Shown here: one piece after another, positions 1-8,153 of the stretch
Layout: each line of letters begins with the position of its first letter
How positions within the stretch are numbered: position 1 is the first letter of the stretch
Notes under the pieces: generated by a model
Database searches by the model: none
What the model saw: the letters and a program-made list of their open reading frames with translations, nothing else
Told to the model about the DNA's origin: nothing
Program-made: the position numbers and the translations under genes
From: Ruminococcus flavefaciens
Lineage (GTDB): Bacteria; Bacillota; Clostridia; Oscillospirales; Ruminococcaceae
DNA: 50,445 nt
NCBI GenBank assembly: GCA_002373775.1
Contig: DFJW01000087.1
Span: forward strand, 1 to 50,445
Direction of reading: 5' to 3'

Positions 1-3000
1 TGTATTCACCGTTTGTGGACTGGCTTTCAAGAACTGCCTTTCCGCCGGTGATCTTGAATGTGAAACCGCTCTCAACTGAATTTGCATATCCTACAGGAGC
101 AACAGTCTCTTCAAGAGTATAACGATTGCCTTCCTTGAGACCGACTATATCGTTCGCATTGCCTGTGAACTTGTATGAGCCGTCTTCTTCAAGGTCATTC
201 TCAGTTATAACTGTATCGCCGACTTTGATGCCAACCAGTGAATCGCCGTCAGTCTCAGCTATGAGCCTGAATTCAGCTGAATTCTCATTTCCGTCGCTGA
301 GTGCAGGTATTTCCTTGCCCTCAACTCTGCCGTTTTCATTGGTAAGTTCCTGCTTGCTGACGCTTATTACGATGTCTTCCTTTTCGTTGGTAACATCATA
401 TTCAGTATCAGTTCCGCCGATCTTTCCGTTTTCAATTGTGAAATTCTTTGCGCCCTCCAACTGCTTGTAACCTTCAGGAGCTGCTATCTCCTCAAGAGTA
501 TAGCTGCCGTTGGGAAGTCCGCGGAATTTTACGCCGTGTGTTCCGGAAGAGATCCAGATGATCTCATTCTCTGCCGGAGCATTGCCTTCGCTGTCTTCTG
601 TGAGTTTTGCTGCACCTTCAAGCGTAACGTTTTCAAGTGACTTGCCTGCTGCACTGTCAAGTGTGAGTCTGAACTCGGCACCTTCAAGGAGATTCTTCAG
701 AGGATCTTCCTCGTCTCTGCCGTTCTCGTCATACTTGTATATAGTGATCTCAGATATAGCGTCGGCTATGACGATCTTATTGTTTATGCCTGTGAGTGAC
801 GAATCTATCAGAGATTCGTTCTCGTTTATCATCTCCGCATTCTCGATACTTCCGGTCTCTACTTCTGAGCCGTCGCCGTAGGTTATCGTGCCGTCCGCAA
901 GAGTATAATCACCTGTGGTCGATGCGCTGAGAAGTTCAACTGTCTGTACCCAGCGGGTATTCTGTGTGATGCCTTCTGAAAGGTTCTCGTAGAGGACCTC
1001 CGTCTCCTTGACCATGAATCTGAAAGAAGATTCGATCTTGTTGAGTCCGTCAGGAGCTGCATACTCTTCGAGTTCATATGCGCCTGCCGCAAGTCCTGCG
1101 AGCTTAGCAGCATTTCCCTCAAATTCGATGTACTCTCTGCCGTCTTCATCTGTACTGATCTCAGCAGGAGTGCCCTCAATGTCGATGTTTTCAAGTGATG
1201 CGCCTGTTGATGTGTCTGCATAGAGCCTGAATGTTGCTTTGCCGGATGCTACCGGTTCACCGCCGAGCATAGTCTTGTCGATCTCGATGATCTGCTTGTT
1301 GAACATTGTGTCTCTTACAGCGCCTTCGCTCGTCAGTAATGAGAGGTAAGTAGGATCTGTTACCTCTGTGGGACTGCCGTCGTCACCGCGCTCAAAGACT
1401 TTGATCTCAACTGTAGCGCCGTCCTTGATCGTGAGCTGCTGTACCTGATTCGTCTTCTGGTATCCGGGAGGCGGTGCTGTTTCTTCGAAAGTATAGATAC
1501 CGTCCGGGATGCCCAGGAATACCATACCCATTTCAATGGAGTTCCACTCGATAATGGAATTGTTCTCGCCCTTTATAGTATATGGTATAACTCCGTTTTC
1601 CTTTATAAGTGCTGCTGAACTGCTGAAATATCCGGTATCCTTATTCATGTATACAGGATTCTTCAGCTTTATGAACGGGTAATCTGTGAAGTCGATGTCT
1701 TCCAGTTCGCCCTCTTCATTGTACTTCTGACCTTTGAGCTGGAGAGTTGCTCCTACTACAGGAGTATCGGAGTAATTCTCGAGAACTGCCTGTCTGGTCT
1801 TTCTGAACTGGTAAGAATTGAGCTGATCCACTGCTGTTACAGCTGCTTCTCTGGTAACTTCGCCGTCTTCGTCAACTATCTGCGAAGCTGTCATAGCCAA
1901 TTCGTTATTGCCGTTCTCGATCACGGTGATCTTGCCGTCCTTGACCTTGAACTTCAGTTCATGTGCAAGAGCTTTGTAGCCATTAGGTGCTTTCTCTTCT
2001 ATAAGTGTGTACTCACCGTCCGGAAGATCTGCAAGACGCAGGTCATCTTCGGCGGAAGTGGTCCACTTTATGCTCTTCTTGTCGGCTGACGCAAATATGA
2101 ATGCGCCGTCCACGTCTGTCTCATTTCCTGAAGCATCCAGCTTTGTTGCACGGATGTTTTCAAGAGTTGTTCCGTCGATGCCAGCCTTGTCGAGAGTGAG
2201 CATCATTACTGCTCCTTCAACTCTGTCACCGTCGCCGGCAGCTGTGAGGCTGGTCTGGTTGTCGATCTTTCTGAAGTTTACGACATTGGATGTCTCCTCG
2301 TCAGTCATTGTGAATACGAAGGTCTTTATGTCGTTGTCAACAGAGTAGTAATCATCCTTCTTGGGAACGGGATTTCCGTCCTTACCCAACACTCTGCCTT
2401 CCGGATCGGATACATAAGAGCCGTCATCATTGAGCTGATACTCCTGTTTCTCTTCGTCCGAGAGATCCATTGCCTCAAGCTCTGCAAGTGTCAGGTACTC
2501 CTGTGTGCCGAGCTCTGTGTACTGTGAAAGGTCGAGATAATTTGCATTTTCCTTGCCGTTTTCGTTCGTATCGAGTACGAAGAATGAAGTGCCTTCTGCA
2601 CGGCTTTCCGTATAGTAGAAGTATACCGGCTGCGCCTGCTTGTAACCGTCGGGAGCACTTGTCTCTTCTATCTTGTAGATAGAATATGATCTTCTCGGTC
2701 CGTCAAGTACAGTAGGTACAACGTTCTCGCCGAGCACGCCTGCGAATTCAGCTTCGCCGTTTCTGGTCTTCAGTTCAGTGAATTCTGCCTCAGCCATAGC
2801 TTCAAGGTCAGTGCCGCTGACTACGGATGATACCAGTGTCATTCCCTGAATGTCGTCGCCGGCATTGATTCCGAGTCTTTCGCCGTCTTCATTGATCTTT
2901 ATGAAGCGGTAGGAATCTGCTCTCTTGTCGTTGGGAAGAGTGAATACATAGGACGAAGAACCCTTGCTCGTTCTCTGGCTTATATCGAAGCCGTCGAAAT

Positions 3001-6000
3001 TCTTGACTGAAACCTGTTCTTCATTCTGATAATACACCTTAATGCTTACAAAACTGTCTGCGCTCCAGTTATTTGTACGCATCTGAGTTTTGTCCCAGTT
3101 TATGGAATCAGGATCAAAGGTAATACGAGTCACATATTTCCCGTCAGCTTCTTCAGTTGCACCGAATGTGATGCCGCTGTCAGTCCAATCGCCATTACCT
3201 GCTACACCGTCTCCGGTCGTATTGATAATGTCGATATACTTTATAGTACCGGCATCCTTGAGTGAACTTTCGAGCCTTATTACCTTATGCTCGCCGCCTT
3301 CCCAGACTACGCCGGGTTCGCCTACGTTTATCTCCTGAGTTGTGACAGAAGTATTAACGATACCATTGCGCACTGTGCCGTCATCAAGAACCGTAAATAC
3401 GTTCATCTTGTTCACAGCATCAGTTTTATAGCCTTCCGGTTCCTTGGTCTCGAATATCGTGTAGACACCAGCCGGGAGAGATTCATACTGCTGTATAACG
3501 CTGCTGTCTGTGATGTTCTCGTCGAATACGTCAGAATCGAATCCGTCTGTCGGGAATTCAACTGCATCATACTCAGCCGGAGTTGAAACTCCGTTATTCT
3601 TGACATAGTCGATACCTGAATCCGCGAGCTTGACAAATCTGACTTCCGCTCCGCCGAGAGTATTTCCGTTAGCTCTGTTTGTCTTGCGGAAATTGTACTT
3701 TTCGATCTCCTTATCCGTGATGCTTACAGATCTTGCTGATACGCTGTCTGCGATATTCGATACCACCCAGCCGTTTTCTGCAAGTTTTGCCTCGTCCAGT
3801 GTGAGAGTATATGTGGAAGGAGAATAGTTATTTGCGCCCGGAGTTACCTGCACGGTCATCGGTATTACAGGCAGTTCATCAGTCGCAGTCTTTATCTGGT
3901 ACAGTTTGCCGCCGGATACGAAGAAATATGTATCCGATTCAGCCTCGAAGAAGCCGTCAGGTGTGGATGTCTCAACAACCTTGTAAACATTGACTGCTCC
4001 GCCCTTGCTGAATGTGGTCATTGGTCCCCTTGTACGGGCTGTTCCGCCATTGAGCTCCAACGGCTCTATCTGTTCGCCTGTGCCTACGGAGAAGTTGGCG
4101 CCACTGGTGCCGGATGTCCAGCTGTATGTGTCCTTGGCATCACCGAGGCCGTCAAGGGACGTATTGTATGCTGTCGAACCCCACTGCTGGGATACCGTTA
4201 TCGGTATATCGTATTCAAGTACGCTGAGTGCTGCACCGGGAACTGCAACTGTCTCATCAGCTGCGTTGACTTTTCTGACTACGAGAGCGTCCTTATCGGT
4301 AAATTCGCATGCTATGTCAGCAAGTTTGGTAAGGTCAAGTCTCGGATTTACCTCTACGCCATCGTGCATCACTATGAATGAGCCTTCCGGCTGACCATTG
4401 GCGGCAGCATTGTCCGGTCTGACAAGGCTGAAGCTTCCGATCTCTTCTGCGTCTGTTACCTCAGTACCGTCCTTGTAAAGCTTGATTATTTCGCCTGTTG
4501 AAGGATCAATATCAAAGGTATAATCAACTCCGCCGACGCTGTAGATGTTATTCTGTACATCGAGCAGATAAAGGACTTTGCCTTCATCCTTGGCAGTGCT
4601 GAATGTATCATCAGTGTACTCTGTGACTGTTACACTGTCGGGATACTCTGCCAAAGTACTTACAGAAGCATTTCTGATGACCGCAACGTATCCGTTTTTC
4701 GGATCCTGAACCTGATCTTCCTCTGCGGTTGCCGAATCATAAACCTTATAGTACTCCAGTTCTGAATCGCCATAGATAAGATATGTTGCTTCTTCCTCTT
4801 CGGAAGTAATTGTAAAAGTTTTGTTCGCCCCATCTGAATCTTTCATAACAAGGTTTCTTGAACCCGGATTCTCAGAAGCAGCAACTACAGCTTTTATAGA
4901 AACTATTTTTTCTTTCGGCACTGTAGCAAAGTTCACAAAGCTGATCGGCGACCAATACGGATCAGCATTATCATTCACGTCAGAGATCTCAAGTTCACTT
5001 GTTGTTAGATCCGAATATGTAAAGATGAGCTTCTCAAGCTTCACATTATCCTTCTGAGATTTATCGTCACTAAACGCATAATCCCATGACTTGTCAGAAA
5101 GATCGATTGAAGGAGAAGCTGCAATGTATTCGCCTTCTGTATCAGCTTCTTTTTCAGCCTCAGTGTACTTAACGTCACTGTATTCCCTTCTGACTGTCGT
5201 AATACTATCTTCAACTGTCTCTCCCTCTGCCACTTCAACATAATAGATGTGTTCAGTGTCGAGCGCATAGCCTTCGGGAGCTTCCGCTTCCTTGATAACA
5301 TACTTTCCGCTGTCAAGTGACAGGAGAACAGTATCGTCCTCTGTTTTCACTGTGTACTTGGGTGATGAAGAAACTACGCCGTCCTCAACTTCGTATGCAC
5401 CGATAGTTGCTCCCGGCAGCCATGTAGTTCCGTCGCCCATGAACTTGCTTACATCTATAGTATAAGCAGACTTTATGCCGAGCATCGAGAACGGACCTGT
5501 AAATGGTCTGTATCCGAACTCTGTAGCACCTTTGAAGCTCTTTGCGATCAGAGCACCGGAAAGATGTCCGCGTCCGCCGTTTCCAAGTGTATCTTCATCG
5601 GTCACGTTCGCATTAGGTGCTAAGATAGTACCCTGATAGTTGTTGCCGATAACAACTTTATCAGCTTCATACAGGTTATAGAGCAGTGATGAAACACCGG
5701 GATGATTGTTCTTGCGCGTATCATCCAATGATATATATTCACGGCTTATCCAGTAAGAAGTCTCGCCTGTACCATCTTCGCTCTTGCCAGAGATCCTTGT
5801 TATCTTTGAACCACCGTGAGAAGAAGGATTAGCAAGGTGAACTTCCTTACCTGCTATGTTCACAACGATATATGCGAAATCCCATGTGCCGTATGTGCCG
5901 TCATTGTTTACGACCGGTCTTCCCTGACCGTCGCCTACAGGAGCACCGTTCTCATCGGGCAGACGCGGAATGTTCTTGAATTCGATAACGTTGGCATTTG

Positions 6001-6883
6001 TGAAATCCTGAACTTTATCAGCAGGTATATCAAAGTAGACACATTCTGCCGCATCTGAACCGCCGGTATATGTGAATGTTATGATATTCACTTGATTTCC
6101 GGCGACATCTGTTCCGGACGATGTTTCCATCGTGAACGGGCTCTTCTGACTTGCCAGCTGTTCACTTCTTGCATTTATAACGCCGGTCCTGCCGTCAGTG
6201 GTGAACTGCCTGCTGAAATCAATGAGCTGGTTCTCACCTGATGCGTTATAGAATTGATTAGCTGCACTTCCGTAGTTTGAATTGACGTATGCTATACCTT
6301 CGTCAGTCTGCACTGCAAAGATCTGATAAGGCGCGTTAAATTCTTCGCTTCCGTCATCCTTATAGCTTACATGGGTATTGATATTTCTCAACACAGGTGA
6401 TGTATACTCACCGTCGTTGTTATCATTGCCATTTGCACCCCAGATGACGTGGGCATAGTTTTTAAGGCCGATGAGAGCGTCGAGTTTAGCATGGGTGTTG
6501 AAATCGCCCTTGCCTATGTTGTACTCCCAGCCGAGGTTGTTGGCGTCGATACTTCCGCCGACCGCCACACGTCCCTCTGCGTCTGATTGAGTTACTCTGA
6601 AATTATCCTGCAAGAATACGCAGAACTGCGAAGCAATACCCAGAGCATACTTATCTTCTGCATTGGCGATAGTATCCTCTACCGTATCTCCTGCGAGGTC
6701 ACTTCCGTCACCGACAAGGAGCGCAACGTCATTACGGAAGCCGGAATCATTGAGATTGCTCAGATCCGCTGCTGCTGCTCTGAATCCGTCAGATACTGGA
6801 AAACCAGGCGGCATAGCATATGATAATGCCAGCACAGCAGAGGTAACGCCACTGATCAAACGTTTCCTCATTGATTTTTTCAT
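1..6883 (-). CDS. Giant choice-of-anchor-A / SpaA (Cna-B) repeat surface protein, C-terminus beyond the window
   Basis: The reading frame is open from an ATG at 6883 to the left edge (about 2,294 codons); the C-terminus and any sortase motif are not visible. A signal peptide (MKKSMRKR, then a hydrophobic stretch ending near residue 35) implies export. Residues about 50-460 resemble the choice-of-anchor-A domain (GRVAVGGSIDANN early, then LAPNANVT and GGRGHLSGALIA late). Then come at least nine prealbumin-like SpaA/Cna-B repeats, recognised by the closing strand E-x-x-x-P-x-G-[YF] near residues 536, 974, 1150, 1412, 1634, 1804, 1945, 2136 and 2258. Several start with a Lys strand (FRKID, IYKYDEN, EIDKTM) and end in Asn-x-Lys, as in self-crosslinking isopeptide domains. 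Likely a cell-wall adhesin or pilin-like stalk. A ribosome-binding site (AGGAAAGG) precedes the ATG. Plus-strand frames in this region are shadows. Confidence 0.88.
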   Translation of the reverse strand, partial: MKKSMRKRLISGVTSAVLALSYAMPPGFPVSDGFRAAAADLSNLNDSGFRNDVALLVGDGSDLAGDTVEDTIANAEDKYALGIASQFCVFLQDNFRVTQSDAEGRVAVGGSIDANNLGWEYNIGKGDFNTHAKLDALIGLKNYAHVIWGANGNDNNDGEYTSPVLRNINTHVSYKDDGSEEFNAPYQIFAVQTDEGIAYVNSNYGSAANQFYNASGENQLIDFSRQFTTDGRTGVINARSEQLASQKSPFTMETSSGTDVAGNQVNIITFTYTGGSDAAECVYFDIPADKVQDFTNANVIEFKNIPRLPDENGAPVGDGQGRPVVNNDGTYGTWDFAYIVVNIAGKEVHLANPSSHGGSKITRISGKSEDGTGETSYWISREYISLDDTRKNNHPGVSSLLYNLYEADKVVIGNNYQGTILAPNANVTDEDTLGNGGRGHLSGALIAKSFKGATEFGYRPFTGPFSMLGIKSAYTIDVSKFMGDGTTWLPGATIGAYEVEDGVVSSSPKYTVKTEDDTVLLSLDSGKYVIKEAEAPEGYALDTEHIYYVEVAEGETVEDSITTVRREYSDVKYTEAEKEADTEGEYIAASPSIDLSDKSWDYAFSDDKSQKDNVKLEKLIFTYSDLTTSELEISDVNDNADPYWSPISFVNFATVPKEKIVSIKAVVAASENPGSRNLVMKDSDGANKTFTITSEEEEATYLIYGDSELEYYKVYDSATAEEDQVQDPKNGYVAVIRNASVSTLAEYPDSVTVTEYTDDTFSTAKDEGKVLYLLDVQNNIYSVGGVDYTFDIDPSTGEIIKLYKDGTEVTDAEEIGSFSLVRPDNAAANGQPEGSFIVMHDGVEVNPRLDLTKLADIACEFTDKDALVVRKVNAADETVAVPGAALSVLEYDIPITVSQQWGSTAYNTSLDGLGDAKDTYSWTSGTSGANFSVGTGEQIEPLELNGGTARTRGPMTTFSKGGAVNVYKVVETSTPDGFFEAESDTYFFVSGGKLYQIKTATDELPVIPMTVQVTPGANNYSPSTYTLTLDEAKLAENGWVVSNIADSVSARSVSITDKEIEKYNFRKTNRANGNTLGGAEVRFVKLADSGIDYVKNNGVSTPAEYDAVEFPTDGFDSDVFDENITDSSVIQQYESLPAGVYTIFETKEPEGYKTDAVNKMNVFTVLDDGTVRNGIVNTSVTTQEINVGEPGVVWEGGEHKVIRLESSLKDAGTIKYIDIINTTGDGVAGNGDWTDSGITFGATEEADGKYVTRITFDPDSINWDKTQMRTNNWSADSFVSIKVYYQNEEQVSVKNFDGFDISQRTSKGSSSYVFTLPNDKRADSYRFIKINEDGERLGINAGDDIQGMTLVSSVVSGTDLEAMAEAEFTELKTRNGEAEFAGVLGENVVPTVLDGPRRSYSIYKIEETSAPDGYKQAQPVYFYYTESRAEGTSFFVLDTNENGKENANYLDLSQYTELGTQEYLTLAELEAMDLSDEEKQEYQLNDDGSYVSDPEGRVLGKDGNPVPKKDDYYSVDNDIKTFVFTMTDEETSNVVNFRKIDNQTSLTAAGDGDRVEGAVMMLTLDKAGIDGTTLENIRATKLDASGNETDVDGAFIFASADKKSIKWTTSAEDDLRLADLPDGEYTLIEEKAPNGYKALAHELKFKVKDGKITVIENGNNELAMTASQIVDEDGEVTREAAVTAVDQLNSYQFRKTRQAVLENYSDTPVVGATLQLKGQKYNEEGELEDIDFTDYPFIKLKNPVYMNKDTGYFSSSAALIKENGVIPYTIKGENNSIIEWNSIEMGMVFLGIPDGIYTFEETAPPPGYQKTNQVQQLTIKDGATVEIKVFERGDDGSPTEVTDPTYLSLLTSEGAVRDTMFNKQIIEIDKTMLGGEPVASGKATFRLYADTSTGASLENIDIEGTPAEISTDEDGREYIEFEGNAAKLAGLAAGAYELEEYAAPDGLNKIESSFRFMVKETEVLYENLSEGITQNTRWVQTVELLSASTTGDYTLADGTITYGDGSEVETGSIENAEMINENESLIDSSLTGINNKIVIADAISEITIYKYDENGRDEEDPLKNLLEGAEFRLTLDSAAGKSLENVTLEGAAKLTEDSEGNAPAENEIIWISSGTHGVKFRGLPNGSYTLEEIAAPEGYKQLEGAKNFTIENGKIGGTDTEYDVTNEKEDIVISVSKQELTNENGRVEGKEIPALSDGNENSAEFRLIAETDGDSLVGIKVGDTVITENDLEEDGSYKFTGNANDIVGLKEGNRYTLEETVAPVGYANSVESGFTFKITGGKAVLESQSTNGEY

Positions 6884-6977
6884 AGTAGTTCCATCCTTTC
6901 CTGATTTTTTCAAAATTCATCATCACCCCTGCTGCATGTGCGCAGCTATAGTAAACCAACGAATTTATCATGTAATC

Positions 6978-7006
6978 ATTATAACATAGAACTATACAAA
7001 ATGCAA
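6978..7006 (-). promoter_or_regulatory. Sigma-A promoter for the giant surface protein
   Basis: On the minus strand TTGCAT and TATAAT are separated by exactly 17 bases. The predicted start of transcription lies about 85 bases upstream of the ATG at 6883. Confidence 0.65.
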
Positions 7007-7250
7007 TAAATCCAGCGAAAGCGAGGGAGAGAAATTAAACCTCCTGTTTTGTACATTTTGCACAGTAACTTTCAAGTGCCTCCGATATTATAGTTGATTT
7101 CTGAGCCGATGACATGTTTTTCGCTGCTGAAGATCCGGTTTTATAAACGAAAAGAATATAATATCATACATGAATAAAAATTCATATCGTTTTTGTTCAA
7201 TTTGTCTGTCAGAAGGCCGCAAAAAGGCGGAAAAATCTGCGAAATATCAA

Positions 7251-7279
7251 TTTACAAACTGTCACGGATATGCTATTAT
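7251..7279 (+). promoter_or_regulatory. Sigma-A promoter for the ECF S component
   Basis: TTTACA and TATTAT are separated by 17 bases, giving a leader of about 48 bases, which is too short for a typical riboswitch. In the rest of the 6884-7333 intergenic stretch I see only the divergent minus-strand promoter and AT-rich sequence. Confidence 0.55.
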
Positions 7280-7333
7280 ATTGGTGTTGTATTATATCCT
7301 TTTCAAGGAGTAGTAACAAGGAGGAAATCAAAT

Positions 7334-8008
7334 ATGAAAAACAAACAGACACTCAAACTGGTACAGACAGCGATGTTCACCGCGCTGATCTTCGTACTCG
7401 CATTCGTGCCGTTCGTGGGATATATCAAACTCCCCTTCCTTGCGATACAGGCAACTACGATGCACATCCCGGTAATAATCGGCTCTATCATACTCGGACC
7501 GAAATACGGTGCTTTCCTCGGAAGTATGTTCGGTCTCACAAGTCTCATAAATAACACCATGTCCCCCGGTATCACGTCCTTCTGCTTCTCGCCTTTCGTT
7601 GAAATGGGCGAAGGTCTCGGCGGAAGCCCGCTGGCGCTTATCGTATGCTTCGTGCCGCGTATCCTCATCGGAATAGTTCCGTATTATGTATATACCGCGA
7701 TCCAGAAAAGGGCGTCAGCTCCGGAAAAGAGCCGCAAGTTCTCGCTCATCATCTCAGGTATTGCCGGTTCGATGACAAACACCATCCTCGTCATGAGCAT
7801 GATATTCATTTTCTTCGGTCACGAATACGCAAACGCCAAGGATATGGCGTACAGCAAGCTTTTCGGCTTCATCATGTCAGTCGTAGCTATCAACGGCACC
7901 GGCGAAGCTGTAATCGCAGCTATCCTCACAGCAGTCGTTGTATTTGCGTTCATCAAAGCCGGACTCTACAAACCCGGAAGTGAAAAAAAGAATAATAAAA
8001 AAGCATGA
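7334..8008 (+). CDS. ECF transporter substrate-binding (S) component
   Basis: A 224-residue integral membrane protein with about six hydrophobic segments. It matches the ECF S-component type: MFTALIFVLAFVPF at the N-terminus, then MHIPVIIGSIILGPKYGAFLG, a hallmark of the family. S components bind a vitamin or other micronutrient and dock onto a shared energising module (EcfA, EcfA', EcfT), which is not in this window. Pantothenate-type substrates are plausible for this subgroup, but the substrate cannot be read from sequence alone. The start at 7334 is preferred because AAGGAGG sits nine bases upstream; the longer frame from 7193 would place the promoter inside the gene. It is monocistronic, between its own promoter and a terminator. 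Confidence 0.85.
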   Translation: MKNKQTLKLVQTAMFTALIFVLAFVPFVGYIKLPFLAIQATTMHIPVIIGSIILGPKYGAFLGSMFGLTSLINNTMSPGITSFCFSPFVEMGEGLGGSPLALIVCFVPRILIGIVPYYVYTAIQKRASAPEKSRKFSLIISGIAGSMTNTILVMSMIFIFFGHEYANAKDMAYSKLFGFIMSVVAINGTGEAVIAAILTAVVVFAFIKAGLYKPGSEKKNNKKA

Positions 8009-8036
8009 CTATATGTCAATAAAGTTACTTAACTTA

Positions 8037-8077
8037 AAACTCCGCCTTAATTTAAGCTTAAGGCGGAGTTTCTTTAT
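8037..8077 (+). terminator. Rho-independent terminator after the ECF gene
   Basis: A 14-bp perfect stem (AAACTCCGCCTTAA with its complement), a 7-base loop, then TCTTTATTT. It lies between convergent genes and may serve both, although the minus-strand U tract is weaker. Confidence 0.85.
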
Positions 8078-8153
8078 TTACATTCATTTAATATACAATT
8101 TGTATATTTAATCATCCGATTACTATTTTTGTAAACCCCTTCGCTCATTATGT

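Noticed and set aside
126..6989. Numerous 60-135-codon plus-strand open frames across the first 6.9 kb
   Set aside because: They are shadows of the minus-strand repeat protein, which has one uninterrupted frame, a signal peptide and recognisable domains; the plus-strand products are Ser/Pro-rich and have no ribosome-binding sites.
7035..7115. Minus-strand 26-codon ORF ending YCAKCTKQEV
   Set aside because: It has a CxxC motif but no ribosome-binding site and no convincing promoter, so it is too short to support as a gene.
7021..7333. Vitamin riboswitch ahead of the ECF S component
   Set aside because: The best promoter leaves a leader of only about 48 bases and I see no conserved riboswitch core.
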